From positions 1 to 64,000 of the forward strand of contig PCBK01000051.1 in the NCBI GenBank assembly GCA_002731275.1: 64,000 bases of DNA, given 5' to 3'. Below, one piece after another: positions 35,001 through 43,802 of this stretch (the first letter of the stretch is position 1; every line of letters starts with the position of its first letter). This DNA comes from Deltaproteobacteria bacterium (GTDB lineage: Bacteria; Myxococcota_C; UBA6777). The position numbers and the translations under genes are program-made. Below the pieces are notes generated by a model. It was not told the origin of the DNA. It was given only the letters and a program-made list of their open reading frames with translations, and ran no database searches.

Positions 35001-38000
35001 GGATGTTCCACACGTTTGTGTGGCTTGTACGTGAACTCTTTGTGTCTCCTTGGCGTTGGGGAACAGCCTTGAGCGCATTGCTCGTGATAGGTGTGCTTAG
35101 CACAGGTGTTCTCATCAGCAAAGATATGAGTCCCCGGAGGTTAGCAAAAAGGTATGAGATGCCACCCACAAACAACTTGAGGGAAGAGAGTAAGTCCGGA
35201 GGGAAGTCGAGGTGGCGCACAAAGGCGACAAAGAAGAAAAAGGAAGCACGTCACTATCGAAAAAAGAAAACATATGACTTTGACGATGATACGGTCTCTG
35301 GTTCTCTTCGTCGATCTGGACGGGGAGGAGGGCGTCCTCAGGGCAACTTTGCGTTAAAGTCTCCTCCGCGAAAAGCGCGGCGTTATCGAAGGCGTCGTCC
35401 TGCTGCTCCTCGCAGCGCACCGCGTCGGGTGACGTCTCGTTTGAATCAGCCTACCGAGCTGCCAAAGATCGTCGCGAAGCCGAAGCCGATCCCTGAGTCT
35501 ATCGTAAAGGCGCCACCACCTCCTCCAGCACAAGATGGCCAGCCGATCGTGACAACACCCAAGAAGCAGGCGTTTTTGCCTCCTGGAAAGGACAGCAAAC
35601 CCAAAAGTGGTGAACTCGATCGTATAGAGGATCAAAAAAGCAAGAATGCGCAGAAAATGGGCGAAAAGGTGAGAGATTTGATTCGCTCTGAAGGCCTCTT
35701 GGGGAAAAAAGGCAAGGTGGAGAAGAAAGAAGACGGAAAAGGCCGCCACGATGCTCTTAGGCAACAAGCAAAACATCGCTTCAAGCGACCTGATGGGTCG
35801 AAGTCAACGCTCACACTCGTGGACAAAGAAAAAGCACAACGACTCGCAAACACCAAGCGCGTGCTCGATGGGAATTTTGACGCACGCTTGATGCGAGGGA
35901 TCCGCTCTCTGGAAGTGAAAGAAGCTCCTATGGGATGGTGGATCCGTACGGCTGGTTTGGGTGCGCTTGAAGAAGTCCAAGTCACCCTTTGGCGCGAAGA
36001 ATGGCTGCGTACATCGCTGATCATCGTGTTTCTCTTTGCGTTCTTGTTGTGGTTCGTATTGGGGACGTTGATGGCGTCAAGGCGAGCTTTATTGGTCGTT
36101 GGTGGTGTGTTACTCACAGCCGCGGCTGGTTTTCTTGTACAGGGTGTGTGGGTGTTGTTTGCCAACGCGTTGACGGCTGGGATTCTCGCTGCTGGGTTGT
36201 TGCTCGTACTTCGCAAGCAGGTGTCTGGTGCTGTCGCGGCGATCGTGCTCTTCGGTCTTCTCTCTGGTGCCACGCCACAAGCCCACGCAGCGTCACCTGA
36301 TTGTCAGTGGTTTACGATCACACAAAACGCCGTCAAATATCCCTCCAAGGTGTCGTTGTACGCTGCGTATCAAAAGGGAAAAACACCTTCTCTGCGTGGA
36401 AAGACACCTGTCTTTGTCCCTTACACTTGGTGGGCGATGCTTGGAAGAGCACCTGAACCTCGGTGTTTTCGTGTCCCAAAAGCGGCTGCATACTGGGTGC
36501 AAACAGCTTACAAAGCGAAGATCCTCTCTGCAAAACGAAGTGTTGAAGGGATCGCTTCTTTTGATGTTCGCATTCTCAAAAAGGGAACCTACCGTATTCC
36601 TCTTGGGTTGTCTGGTGTCAGCGCAAAACTCCTAAAGACCTCGTTTCCACTCGCGCTTGGATATGGAAAGCGTGGGTATGAAGTTGTTTTATCTGGACCA
36701 GGGCGTTTCGTGATCCCACTGTCATTTACAGTACCGCTGCATACAAAGCGCCAATTGTCTTTGTCATTGGCGAAGCACGCTGTGGCTGGGATGCGCTTGG
36801 AGCTGGACGGGACAAAGTGGTCCTTTCGATCACCCCAAGCTGCCGAAGGCATGCACGTAGCATCTACAAAGAACAAGACCTTTGTGCATATCCTTCTTGG
36901 TGGCGAGAAGAAGCTTCAGGTCTCGTGGAGGCCGTCTTCTTTGAAGGGGCAGACGGAGATCGAGAATGCCAATGTGCTGAGCTATCACCACGTCACTTTG
37001 CGGCAACACCTGTTGCGCTTTCGCTCTCGTTATTTATTTCGTCGACGGTATCAAAAAACGACGCGATTCATTTTTGATATGCCCGCTAAGGCCTCTCTCG
37101 AAGCGGTCCGCAGTAAAGATCTGCGTAGCTGGCGATATCAAACCCAAAAAGGGAACAAGCAACTCGTCGTGGTGCTCGAAAAACCAGTCAAAACAGCTGA
37201 TATTGTCGTACGATATGTGCTGCTACGGAAAAAGCTGAAGGAGAAGTGGGCGTTACCTTTCCTGCGACCAAACCAGATCGCGCGTCATCGAGGATTCCTG
37301 GGATTTCGCGCCGACGGCGTCCAATCCACATTGCTTGGGACGGCTGGGATGGAGAAGCAGTCGGCCGCAGAGTACCGTAGCTCAACTTCCGCCTGGGGAG
37401 GAGCTGTGACAGAAGCCTTTGCATTTCGTCAGTTGCCTTCTCTTCAGATCGTACTGCGTCCAAAAGTCTCGAAGCTTCGAGTCCGTGCCTCACAGATGAT
37501 GGTCATCGGCGCGCAGCGTGATCAACTCTCTAGTGAGATGACCATTCGTGGCGATGTCTCCGAACAATTTACCTTATCCTTTTTGCTCTCTAAAGGTTGG
37601 ACGATTCGGGAAGTTCGTTCTCTTCGTGGTGTTCCTGTGCGTCAAACGTGGATGGGACAGGCGACGAAGACACACCAGATCCTGTTTGTGGAGTTCAAGC
37701 GACCTGTGATGCGCGGTCAAAAACTCTTGATTCAAGCGGAACGGTGGTCTGATCAAACATTGCGTGTGTTTCCGACATTGGTTCCTTCGAGAGTGCACGA
37801 GTTACGTGGGACGCTCGCGATCGCAGCGCCTGTTGATTACGAGTTACAAACAGAAGCGCTCAAGAGTCTTAAAACGCGAGAGCGCTATGGTCTGCGTCCT
37901 GTTGGACTCCGACTTCCTGAGCAGACAAAGATCCAGCTTGGGTATACCTTTCAGCGTCGATACAGCGGTCAATTGCGTTGGGAGAAGAAGCAGGAGACGA

Positions 38001-39499
38001 GTCGTTGCAAGGGGACATTTCATGTCGATATCTACGAGAGTACAGCGTTACTTACGGGTAAACTGCACTTTCGAGCTTCAGGTGTCGGTGTCCGTCAGTG
38101 GTCTTTTTCGGTACCAACTGCGCTCGCGAAGAGGATCGAGATCAAGACCGCGCCAGGGGTGAAGTTGACGCGTAAAGCCTCAAAGGGACGAACGCTTTTT
38201 ACCTTGCGACATGCGCTGCTTCGGACGTCCTTTTTGCAATCACTGCGTCTTCGTCTTGATGTCTCCAGGAAAGGGGTTGTGTCCATTCCCTCTATCCAGC
38301 CAGAAGGGACGATCAGTCATGTGAGCTGGTTGTTCTTGCGTAAAACGCCACAGGTTCGACTCTTTGTCGAGAAGCCTAAAGGTGCGGGGATTCGTCCTCT
38401 GTTGCCTGCGTCGATGAATCGTAAGTCGATGGGTAAGGATGTCGTAAGTGCCTTTGAGATCAAGCGTGGTGGTTGGACATTGTCGGTGCGCCGTGAGGTG
38501 TTGAAGACAGAGGTGAGTTTTCGTCCGCTGGTAGAGTTGGGGCATTTGGAGACAACTTTTACGGAGCAAGGGCAGGCGTGGACGCGCGCGACGTATACAT
38601 TGCGCTCTGCAGGCTTGCAGTTTTTGACCTTTTCGCTGCCTCGTGGTGGATCTTTATGGTCTGTCCGTGTGCGGGGGAAGGTCGTTTACCCAACCAAGAA
38701 CGCAGGGGTCTATATGATCCCATTGCCTCCCCGCCAATCGAGTGATCTCGCGTATGATATCGAATGTTTGTACGCTCATAAAGTGCAGCTACCATCAGTC
38801 TTTGGGAGTGTTACATTGCAACCGCCGCATATCGCACCTGTCGAGGTTTCACAAACCTACTGGACCGTATATGCACCGAAGTCGTGGCGTGTTCGTTCTC
38901 ATTCTGGAAACATGGACAGAGCGACGTTGATGCAGATGGAGGTCGCACAATTGAAGCGTTCATTTGACTTCTTCCACAAACTGCAAAAACTCGCACATAC
39001 TGGCGATGCTGTCGAAAAGGCGCGCGCCAAAGCGAACATCAAGCGCCAATGGAGTGAGGTGCAGAATACACTCAAGCGCGCACGTCAGCAGATGAACACG
39101 CTGCGGTATCGCAAGAAAAACAACGCTGTGAAAAAGAGCTATCGTCAATCGCGTACCCAGTTCTATCGACTGTCAGGCGCGATTCGTGCTGACTCTGCCA
39201 AAGCCAACCGATATCTCCGTCAAAGTCGCCAATCAACACACGCGCTCACTGTGTGGCAGAGAAAGTTTGGTGTATCACTTCAAAGTGCCGATAAGGCTGT
39301 TGGTCAGCGGAAAACCATGCTGGCAACGTTGTCCTTTTTGCGGACAGGAAAACGCTCGACCTACGCGACTGGAGGAGGGCGCCCGACGCTCTCTTTGCAT
39401 GTGTCTCGTGCTGGACTGACCAAGACGATACTTGGTTGGGCTGGTTGGGTGTTGTTGTTGCTGGTTTTCTTGATCGCTGGATGGCGTCGTTGGCTATAG
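32096..39499 (+). CDS. Giant membrane protein with two ectodomain modules
   Basis: A 2467-residue protein. AAGGAGG stands before the ATG, which overlaps the stop of the upstream gene by one base. Order of parts: signal peptide; ectodomain 1 (about 30-930, starting FEGEVKGQQLHWNMKLRVQL and ending MVYAPHRYRP); membrane segments about 944-1007; a disordered Arg/Lys/Pro-rich stretch to about 1260; membrane segments about 1306-1395 ending in a signal-peptide-like PQAHAA; ectodomain 2 (about 1400-2270, with VEGIASFDVRILKKG and ending TVYAPKSWRV); a coiled-coil-like stretch (about 2280-2390); and a last membrane helix at the extreme C-terminus. Both ectodomains resemble that of the preceding gene. 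The role is unknown. The cleavage-like motif in the middle suggests that two separate genes fused. Confidence 0.7.
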   Translation: MVAYRKTWCWAICLAVWAVFGVGHSDARKPPRSTLHISAWKKAKPALRVMRPTLTTVTPKQTGKPAFGVRWVPSKVWGEMTRRQRPGVVMTYDEWRKKWHQFHRRLRAQQTPKQAASAFQALRFEGEVKGQQLHWNMKLRVQLLKIGWHTLSLPLRGMRVASVELKGLKGSLRRVGQAYRLHVLGQGLGTIALTGVSKIKKTPSGRVFALSFPSTARSMLRFHLPAGQEVRLNQSGFQVSTGQKETLVWGGLQKGSNLTLTFRAVEGQARQDGMLSAKVDSFYDIRAGLQWLDTIVQLRVSLGERQVVKLAIPKGFNLVDIKGQSLSHFAVDKKKGLLTISLRERARRGRSSFRLRWVRKQAAKQLALRPLRVLSTYEQTGLLVLGVAALLDVRLGTLRHARRVEVGRRGQHFGTLRREVMAFSTWRQDALVQLSVKPTPLHFEVEQSLHVACTERQARLTAMLTVQVRSGRLHKIRWKHQPGWQLSELLDRHGRAIHHWKKDGFWHVEWSKPLQRGRKHILRLSLLKSLTLPEKGKVGLEVPSFDVEGAKRQEGELTFSYPSFYDGRMHAAARLRRLPLYNPKKGGTTHIERWKILGVPYKGRLVLSRRASRVQLLTVSRYVLKQDALEGDLDVYFHITGAGTKKLSLALRHGQGLNLQWMPRRARIVEKHKRVLKDGTLLLDLTLSREHFGRLAMTLRFKKRFEKTPSTLALPMLSGRGIVERGYLAVYSESSSKIKVTPLFAQEVDPLAVPSPLQSGMTGSALFAYRYSQPKRQLTLQRKALGQSLKRHPVIRHFSLHGLCEGGDVMKVKATYQLDNQGLSVFQATLPAKAELWGVDVQGRGVKPMAKGQHVRIALPQQGRGLVTVRLHYSIKLADSLPARSGAIKIFAPKVSYPIIQSAWMVYAPHRYRPVGMRSPFPVSGVLKPRALVETIVKVVKRYPNEVFILVLFLLGLILRVHLLALLSWMFHTFVWLVRELFVSPWRWGTALSALLVIGVLSTGVLISKDMSPRRLAKRYEMPPTNNLREESKSGGKSRWRTKATKKKKEARHYRKKKTYDFDDDTVSGSLRRSGRGGGRPQGNFALKSPPRKARRYRRRRPAAPRSAPRRVTSRLNQPTELPKIVAKPKPIPESIVKAPPPPPAQDGQPIVTTPKKQAFLPPGKDSKPKSGELDRIEDQKSKNAQKMGEKVRDLIRSEGLLGKKGKVEKKEDGKGRHDALRQQAKHRFKRPDGSKSTLTLVDKEKAQRLANTKRVLDGNFDARLMRGIRSLEVKEAPMGWWIRTAGLGALEEVQVTLWREEWLRTSLIIVFLFAFLLWFVLGTLMASRRALLVVGGVLLTAAAGFLVQGVWVLFANALTAGILAAGLLLVLRKQVSGAVAAIVLFGLLSGATPQAHAASPDCQWFTITQNAVKYPSKVSLYAAYQKGKTPSLRGKTPVFVPYTWWAMLGRAPEPRCFRVPKAAAYWVQTAYKAKILSAKRSVEGIASFDVRILKKGTYRIPLGLSGVSAKLLKTSFPLALGYGKRGYEVVLSGPGRFVIPLSFTVPLHTKRQLSLSLAKHAVAGMRLELDGTKWSFRSPQAAEGMHVASTKNKTFVHILLGGEKKLQVSWRPSSLKGQTEIENANVLSYHHVTLRQHLLRFRSRYLFRRRYQKTTRFIFDMPAKASLEAVRSKDLRSWRYQTQKGNKQLVVVLEKPVKTADIVVRYVLLRKKLKEKWALPFLRPNQIARHRGFLGFRADGVQSTLLGTAGMEKQSAAEYRSSTSAWGGAVTEAFAFRQLPSLQIVLRPKVSKLRVRASQMMVIGAQRDQLSSEMTIRGDVSEQFTLSFLLSKGWTIREVRSLRGVPVRQTWMGQATKTHQILFVEFKRPVMRGQKLLIQAERWSDQTLRVFPTLVPSRVHELRGTLAIAAPVDYELQTEALKSLKTRERYGLRPVGLRLPEQTKIQLGYTFQRRYSGQLRWEKKQETSRCKGTFHVDIYESTALLTGKLHFRASGVGVRQWSFSVPTALAKRIEIKTAPGVKLTRKASKGRTLFTLRHALLRTSFLQSLRLRLDVSRKGVVSIPSIQPEGTISHVSWLFLRKTPQVRLFVEKPKGAGIRPLLPASMNRKSMGKDVVSAFEIKRGGWTLSVRREVLKTEVSFRPLVELGHLETTFTEQGQAWTRATYTLRSAGLQFLTFSLPRGGSLWSVRVRGKVVYPTKNAGVYMIPLPPRQSSDLAYDIECLYAHKVQLPSVFGSVTLQPPHIAPVEVSQTYWTVYAPKSWRVRSHSGNMDRATLMQMEVAQLKRSFDFFHKLQKLAHTGDAVEKARAKANIKRQWSEVQNTLKRARQQMNTLRYRKKNNAVKKSYRQSRTQFYRLSGAIRADSAKANRYLRQSRQSTHALTVWQRKFGVSLQSADKAVGQRKTMLATLSFLRTGKRSTYATGGGRPTLSLHVSRAGLTKTILGWAGWVLLLLVFLIAGWRRWL

Positions 39500-39518
39500 T
39501 GTTTGGGGGGGTTGGGGG

Positions 39519-39824
39519 ATGCTTTTTGGGTTCGATTGTGTGATGTTCATCGGGGGATGGTGTTTGGGGCAGTTGATCTTCCGTGCCTACGAAGCCCATG
39601 TCTCTTTGCACAAACGAATCGCCAAATGTATCATATTGCTCGTTCTTTTCGTCTGCATTCGTTGGTTTGTTGGTCGCTGGGGATTCTACAGTTTGTTAGG
39701 GGTGATGACCCTTGGGATTGGGATCTTACATGGGTATTGGTTCCACTACAAACATGGTGTACACTGGAGAACAGCCGAACCACGCGAACGATATCTGCGA
39801 TTGATTGGGCACAAAGATACGTAA
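39519..39824 (+). CDS. Small integral membrane protein
   Basis: A 101-residue protein beginning 20 bases after the giant gene, preceded by a G-rich stretch. It has three hydrophobic segments (CVMFIGGWCLGQLIF, CIILLVLFVCIRWFVG, SLLGVMTLGIGILHGYWF) and a short basic C-terminal tail. I do not recognise a family. It is probably co-transcribed with the giant membrane proteins and followed by the 40-residue gene 11 bases downstream. Confidence 0.55.
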   Translation: MLFGFDCVMFIGGWCLGQLIFRAYEAHVSLHKRIAKCIILLVLFVCIRWFVGRWGFYSLLGVMTLGIGILHGYWFHYKHGVHWRTAEPRERYLRLIGHKDT

Positions 39825-39835
39825 GGAGTCGCACG

Positions 39836-39958
39836 ATGAGTGACGTGATTGTTGCTTTGAGAGAACTCTTCACAGACCCCACACAGGACGAGCGTTGGAA
39901 TGAAGCATTTTGCGAACAGCTTCAGAAAGCCCATCAAAACAAGGACGCGCTACCCTAG
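39836..39958 (+). CDS. Small 40-residue protein
   Basis: The ATG at 39836 follows AAGGAG by 7 bases, a strong ribosome site that overlaps the stop codon of the upstream small membrane protein gene. The 40-residue product (MSDVIVALRELFTDPTQDE...) is predicted to be one acidic amphipathic helix pair. The frame stays open upstream, but that extension has no ribosome site and overlaps the previous gene. The function is unknown. Confidence 0.5.
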   Translation: MSDVIVALRELFTDPTQDERWNEAFCEQLQKAHQNKDALP

Positions 39959-40031
39959 AACGAACACAGTGGAAGATCTCTGAGCCGACCAAAGTGCGCA
40001 GGAGAACCAACATACAAGAAAGAAAAAGACG

Positions 40032-40832
40032 ATGAATGAGCCGGAATTCCTCTGCACAGGTGCTGATTTACACATCTCCAATAAAGTTAGGTGGGGGCGC
40101 AATGTCGTGTTTGGGCCAAATTGTGAATCGATCTCCATTGGGTATGGTGCGTTTATTGGCAATGATGTTTATATCGATGTTAAAGAATTAGTGATTGGCG
40201 ACTACTTCACACTCCATCATGGATCGGTGATCCACGGCATACGGTGTATCATTGGACACAACAATTGGATTGGTCATTACACAATTCTCGATGCCTTGGG
40301 GGGATTGTTAAAGCTTGGAAACAACGTGGGGGTTGGTGCACATAGTCAGCTTTGGTCTCACATGAAGTTTGGTGACAGGCTCGCGGGGTGTCGCTGGCAC
40401 GCAAAGTCCGAGCTTGTCGTAGGTGATGATGTCTGGTTTGTGGGGCATTGTATTGTTTCACCTGTTCAGGCGGAGGAGCGAGCAATGGCAATGGTTGGCT
40501 CTGTTGTGACAAAAGATATGAAAGCCAATCATATTTATGCAGGCACGCCAGCAAAAGATATGACAGACAAGTTTGGAACTCAGTTTGAAACGGAGGTCCC
40601 TTACGAGCGGAAAGAAGAAGTTTTTCAGACGTACCTCGATGAGTTTCGTGAAGAGGGCAATGATGCTTCATTTGTTGCCTTTGGTGCCGGTTTCCCACAA
40701 GAGATGGATGCTTCCACCACATATTTCGACTTGGAGAACAGGTTGTATACACCTCGGTACACAGAGGAAGAATACAAGTTAATGCGATATCTTCTGTATG
40801 ATCGAGCAAAGTTTATCCCTAGCTCTCCGTGA
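40032..40832 (+). CDS. Hexapeptide-repeat acyltransferase
   Basis: A 266-residue protein of the left-handed beta-helix acyltransferase fold. Hexapeptide repeats run through residues 10-175 (IGYGAFIGNDVYID, LVIGDYFTLHHGSVIHG, CIIGHNNWIGHYTILD, LKLGNNVGVGAHS, LVVGDDVWFVGHCIVSPV, MAMVGSVVTKDM), ending in YAGTPAKD, a common C-terminal motif of the family. Such enzymes transfer acetyl or other acyl groups to sugars; the substrate is not evident. A helical C-terminal extension of about 80 residues (VPYERKEEVFQTYLDEFREE) is not typical. The local sequence is more A+T-rich than its neighbours, a mild hint of separate origin. Confidence 0.8.
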   Translation: MNEPEFLCTGADLHISNKVRWGRNVVFGPNCESISIGYGAFIGNDVYIDVKELVIGDYFTLHHGSVIHGIRCIIGHNNWIGHYTILDALGGLLKLGNNVGVGAHSQLWSHMKFGDRLAGCRWHAKSELVVGDDVWFVGHCIVSPVQAEERAMAMVGSVVTKDMKANHIYAGTPAKDMTDKFGTQFETEVPYERKEEVFQTYLDEFREEGNDASFVAFGAGFPQEMDASTTYFDLENRLYTPRYTEEEYKLMRYLLYDRAKFIPSSP

Positions 40833-40995
40833 ATCAAACGGTTGTTTTATCTTGGGTATGTGGTTGTGTTGGGTGGGGAGCTTGCATCGTGTTGTTGACA
40901 GAGATACGTGTAGGTGGCTACACTTCCGACGTCTTCACAGTATCGACTTTCCGTTATGGAAGGTATATTGATCGATGGAATGAAAGGTTTTTTTG

Positions 40996-41583
40996 ATGAA
41001 GCTCGTCTTCAGGTGCTGGCTGGTTGGTTTGCTGAGTGTGTTGCTGGTTGGGCATGTCCAAGCCAAGACAAAAACGAGCAAGCGCCCCGTCAAAAAAATG
41101 AAACGCGGCTCCAGCCGACTCGGTGATGTTTCGTTGCGAGTGAGTCTTGGCGTAGAGACGATCATGTTCTCCAACGTCGTTGGTGAGCTGACCACAACAC
41201 GTATCGGGGACAGAGGCGCTGTGGGCCTCTTGATGACACCTGAGTATGGGTATTTTCTCAATGACAGTACGGTCTTACTTGCTGTGTTACCTGTCGCGAT
41301 GGAGGTCAATCCCAACGTTGGGGTGTTTCCAACTGTGAGCCTTGGAATCGGCGCGAGGAAGTACTTTCTTCGGTACATCTTTGCCGAAGCGCAGGTGTTA
41401 CTGCAGTTTCTCAATCGAGGGAATTTACGCGCTGAATTTGGTGGGTTCTTGTTTGGGTTTGGACTCGCCTTCCCATTTTTGTCACGCTATCAACTCTTTG
41501 CCTACGCCCAAATTCCATTCAATTTTTATCCAGGTATCCAGGTCGGTGCGAACGTCCTCGTCGGTATCGAAGTCCTCTTTTAA
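40996..41583 (+). CDS. Small outer-membrane-barrel-like secreted protein
   Basis: The ATG at 40996 lies 8 bases after AAAGG. The 195-residue product has a signal peptide (FRCWLVGLLSVLLVGHVQA-KTK), a short basic linker, and then alternating hydrophobic strands (VSLRVSLGVETIMFS, SLGIGARKYFLRYIFAEAQVLLQF, FGGFLFGFGLAFPFL, YQLFAYAQIPFNF, VGANVLVGIEVLF). The last residue is Phe, the usual C-terminal signature of outer membrane beta-barrels recognised by BamA. About eight strands fit, so an 8-stranded barrel is plausible. No family is recognised. Confidence 0.6.
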   Translation: MKLVFRCWLVGLLSVLLVGHVQAKTKTSKRPVKKMKRGSSRLGDVSLRVSLGVETIMFSNVVGELTTTRIGDRGAVGLLMTPEYGYFLNDSTVLLAVLPVAMEVNPNVGVFPTVSLGIGARKYFLRYIFAEAQVLLQFLNRGNLRAEFGGFLFGFGLAFPFLSRYQLFAYAQIPFNFYPGIQVGANVLVGIEVLF

Positions 41584-41618
41584 AAAACAATCCAATGTAG
41601 CGAGAGTGGGGAACGCAG

Positions 41619-42719
41619 ATGGTCTCTGTCGAGCAAATGCTTGGCCAGTCATTTTTGTGTGGCTTTGGCGGCGAACACCTTTGTGCCGACGTGCAAGAAT
41701 ACCTCTCTGAAGGTTTTTGTGGTGGTGTCATTCTCTTTCCTCGAAATATCAACGCTCAACACCATCCCGAAGCCCTGTGTAGGCTTCTGTCGGAGATTCG
41801 CGCTGTCCCTTCACCACACGCCCCCTGGCTTGCCATCGATCAAGAAGGAGGACGGGTTACCCGTCTTAAAGCTCCCTTTACTACCTTTCCTCCGGCTGCG
41901 ACTCTAGGACTTATAGGGGAGCCTGAGGATGCCTTTCTTTGGGGGAAATATCTTGCCCAAGAGGCCTCTCACGTCGGTTTTCAGTTGTTGTTTGCGCCAG
42001 TCATGGACGTCCATACAAATCCTGAGAACCCTGTGATTGGGGATCGTGCGCTCTCTCATTCGGCGAAGGATGTTGCTGTCTTGGCTCGTGCTATGTGTGA
42101 GGGGATGCTCTCCGAAGGTGTCATGCCTTGTGGAAAACACTTTCCTGGTCATGGTGATACAGTGCTCGACTCTCATCTCGCGTTGCCTTACGTTTCACAT
42201 CCAATCACTCGGCTCAAAGAGACGGAGTGGGTTCCTTTTCGCGAGGCTGTCGACTTTGGTGTTCCAGCGCTGATGACGGCTCACGTGGTCTTCACAGCGC
42301 TTGATACAAAACCAGCGACATTATCCGAAGTGATCGTTGGTGGGATGCTTCGTGGTGAGTGGGGATTTGACGGGATTGTTTGTTCAGATGATCTCGAGAT
42401 GAAGGGGTTGGATGCGTATTCCATTGAGGAACGTGTGGTGCTTGGATATCTGGCGGGGGTGGATTTGTTTTTGCTCTGCCATACACCGGCGTTATTGCCT
42501 CGCGCACATGCTGCTTTGGTGGAGGCATATAAGGACGGGGTGATCACGAGAGGACGTATCGAACGTTCGTACTCTCGCTTGATGCGAGCGAAGCAGCGGT
42601 TTGTTGTGGGGAAGAAGCACGATGATTGTTTTGATGTACGTGGGTGGTTGGAGAGGGAGGAGGAGCGCAGGTCGTTCGCTGAAGTGATGTGGAGACGTTG
42701 GGAAGACCGTCAGATTTGA
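41619..42719 (+). CDS. nagZ: Beta-N-acetylhexosaminidase (GH3)
   Basis: A 366-residue glycoside hydrolase family 3 enzyme. It contains the NagZ signatures DQEGGRVTRL, the His/Asp loop KHFPGHGDTVLDSH (about 172-185), and the nucleophile Asp in SDDLEMKGLD (about 255). NagZ removes N-acetylglucosamine from 1,6-anhydro-muropeptides in cell-wall recycling in the cytoplasm; there is no signal peptide here, in agreement. The length is close to the family (about 340) with a short C-terminal extension. It ends 12 bases from the convergent gene at 42732. Confidence 0.92.
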   Translation: MVSVEQMLGQSFLCGFGGEHLCADVQEYLSEGFCGGVILFPRNINAQHHPEALCRLLSEIRAVPSPHAPWLAIDQEGGRVTRLKAPFTTFPPAATLGLIGEPEDAFLWGKYLAQEASHVGFQLLFAPVMDVHTNPENPVIGDRALSHSAKDVAVLARAMCEGMLSEGVMPCGKHFPGHGDTVLDSHLALPYVSHPITRLKETEWVPFREAVDFGVPALMTAHVVFTALDTKPATLSEVIVGGMLRGEWGFDGIVCSDDLEMKGLDAYSIEERVVLGYLAGVDLFLLCHTPALLPRAHAALVEAYKDGVITRGRIERSYSRLMRAKQRFVVGKKHDDCFDVRGWLEREEERRSFAEVMWRRWEDRQI

Positions 42720-42731
42720 GCCGTTGATGGC

Positions 42732-43706
42732 TTATCGGATGTTGCGGACGACGGCCATCATGTTTTCGTGTTGCATCTTCATGATGTTGGTGAGGAAGTT
42801 GGTCAGCAAGGTTTTCCACTGTTGCAATTCTTGGATGTTTCTCAACTCAGCTTCTTTGTCGTTTTTTGATAATTTGGGATCTTTGAATCTGTCCCAAGCT
42901 GCTTTGAGTTCATCGTTTACGTTCGAAATCTCACCCTCCATGATGTCCTTGGGATTGCTGGAGTTTACTGCTGCAGGGGTTGTTGGTTCTGCTTTGTTCG
43001 TCCCGCTTGTGGAGCTCTGGTTGTTTGTGCTGCTGGAGGACTGTGTGTTTGAGCTTGTGCCTTTGGTTTCGCTTTGTCTTTGCAGCAAGGTTGACTTCCA
43101 CTGTGTTTTTTCCATGAGGATTGGCATCAGCGCTTGCTTGTCAGCAGGGGAAGCTGTCTTGAACTTTTGCCAGAGTTGGTCGAGTTCTTTGGAGACCTTC
43201 GACAGTTCGTTGCTCAAGGTCGTGAGGTTTGGGTCGATGGTTTGGTTTTGCGTGTCTTTTACGCCGGGCACATTGGCGCTGGCTGGTTTGTGGCCTGGTG
43301 ATGTTTGCATCCCTGGGTTGATGGGGGATTGAGGTGTACTTGTTTGGTTCGTGTTGTAGGAACTCGAACTGTTTGGTTTGTTTGGGGTTTGTGCTGGCGG
43401 TTGTGTTTGTTCTTTTTTGTGCGTTTCGAAGAAGCTGACAAAGCCTTGTTTTGTGATTCCATTGTCAATTTTGCCGTCAGCGTTGTCCAGCTTGTGAAAC
43501 GCTGTTGCGTTGTTGAGGATGAGTTTTGCAGCTGCGATCATCTCATCACTGTATTTTCCTTCATCATTCTTGATGACTGCTTCCAAATCTCCGACCTCGA
43601 TACGTCTGTCTGTTCTTTTGAGTAGGTCTCCTGCATTGTCAAATGCTGTGTAGTTGTTGTTGAGGACGTCGAGTGCTTTTGAGAAGTTCATTTCAACTTT
43701 AGACAT
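42732..43706 (-). CDS. HrpF/NopX-like helical protein, candidate type III secretion substrate
   Basis: A 324-residue protein without a signal peptide. Residues 5-95 show two helical EF-hand-like units (NYTAFDNAGDLLKRTDRRIEVGDLEAVI and TAFHKLDNADGKIDNGITKQGFVSFFE), the pattern found in the HrpF/NolX/NopX family of type III translocators. Two Ser/Thr/Asn/Gln/Pro-rich linkers separate two further helical stretches with heptad-like spacing (NLTTLSNELSKVSKELDQLWQKF; EISNVNDELKAAWDRF). No Cys is present. AAAGGAG lies 7 bases before the ATG. It is driven by a sigma54 promoter at 43803-43816 with the shared upstream element at 43890-43941. I infer a protein exported without a Sec signal. The family match is by eye and remains uncertain. 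Confidence 0.6.
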   Translation of the reverse strand: MSKVEMNFSKALDVLNNNYTAFDNAGDLLKRTDRRIEVGDLEAVIKNDEGKYSDEMIAAAKLILNNATAFHKLDNADGKIDNGITKQGFVSFFETHKKEQTQPPAQTPNKPNSSSSYNTNQTSTPQSPINPGMQTSPGHKPASANVPGVKDTQNQTIDPNLTTLSNELSKVSKELDQLWQKFKTASPADKQALMPILMEKTQWKSTLLQRQSETKGTSSNTQSSSSTNNQSSTSGTNKAEPTTPAAVNSSNPKDIMEGEISNVNDELKAAWDRFKDPKLSKNDKEAELRNIQELQQWKTLLTNFLTNIMKMQHENMMAVVRNIR

Positions 43707-43802
43707 TGTTTTTCTCCTTTTGAGGGTTGGTTCTTCATCGAACCGACTGTGTTTTTTCTTTTCGTCTTCGGCCTTGTTTGCCGTGTTCGCCCTGACACTA
43801 GA

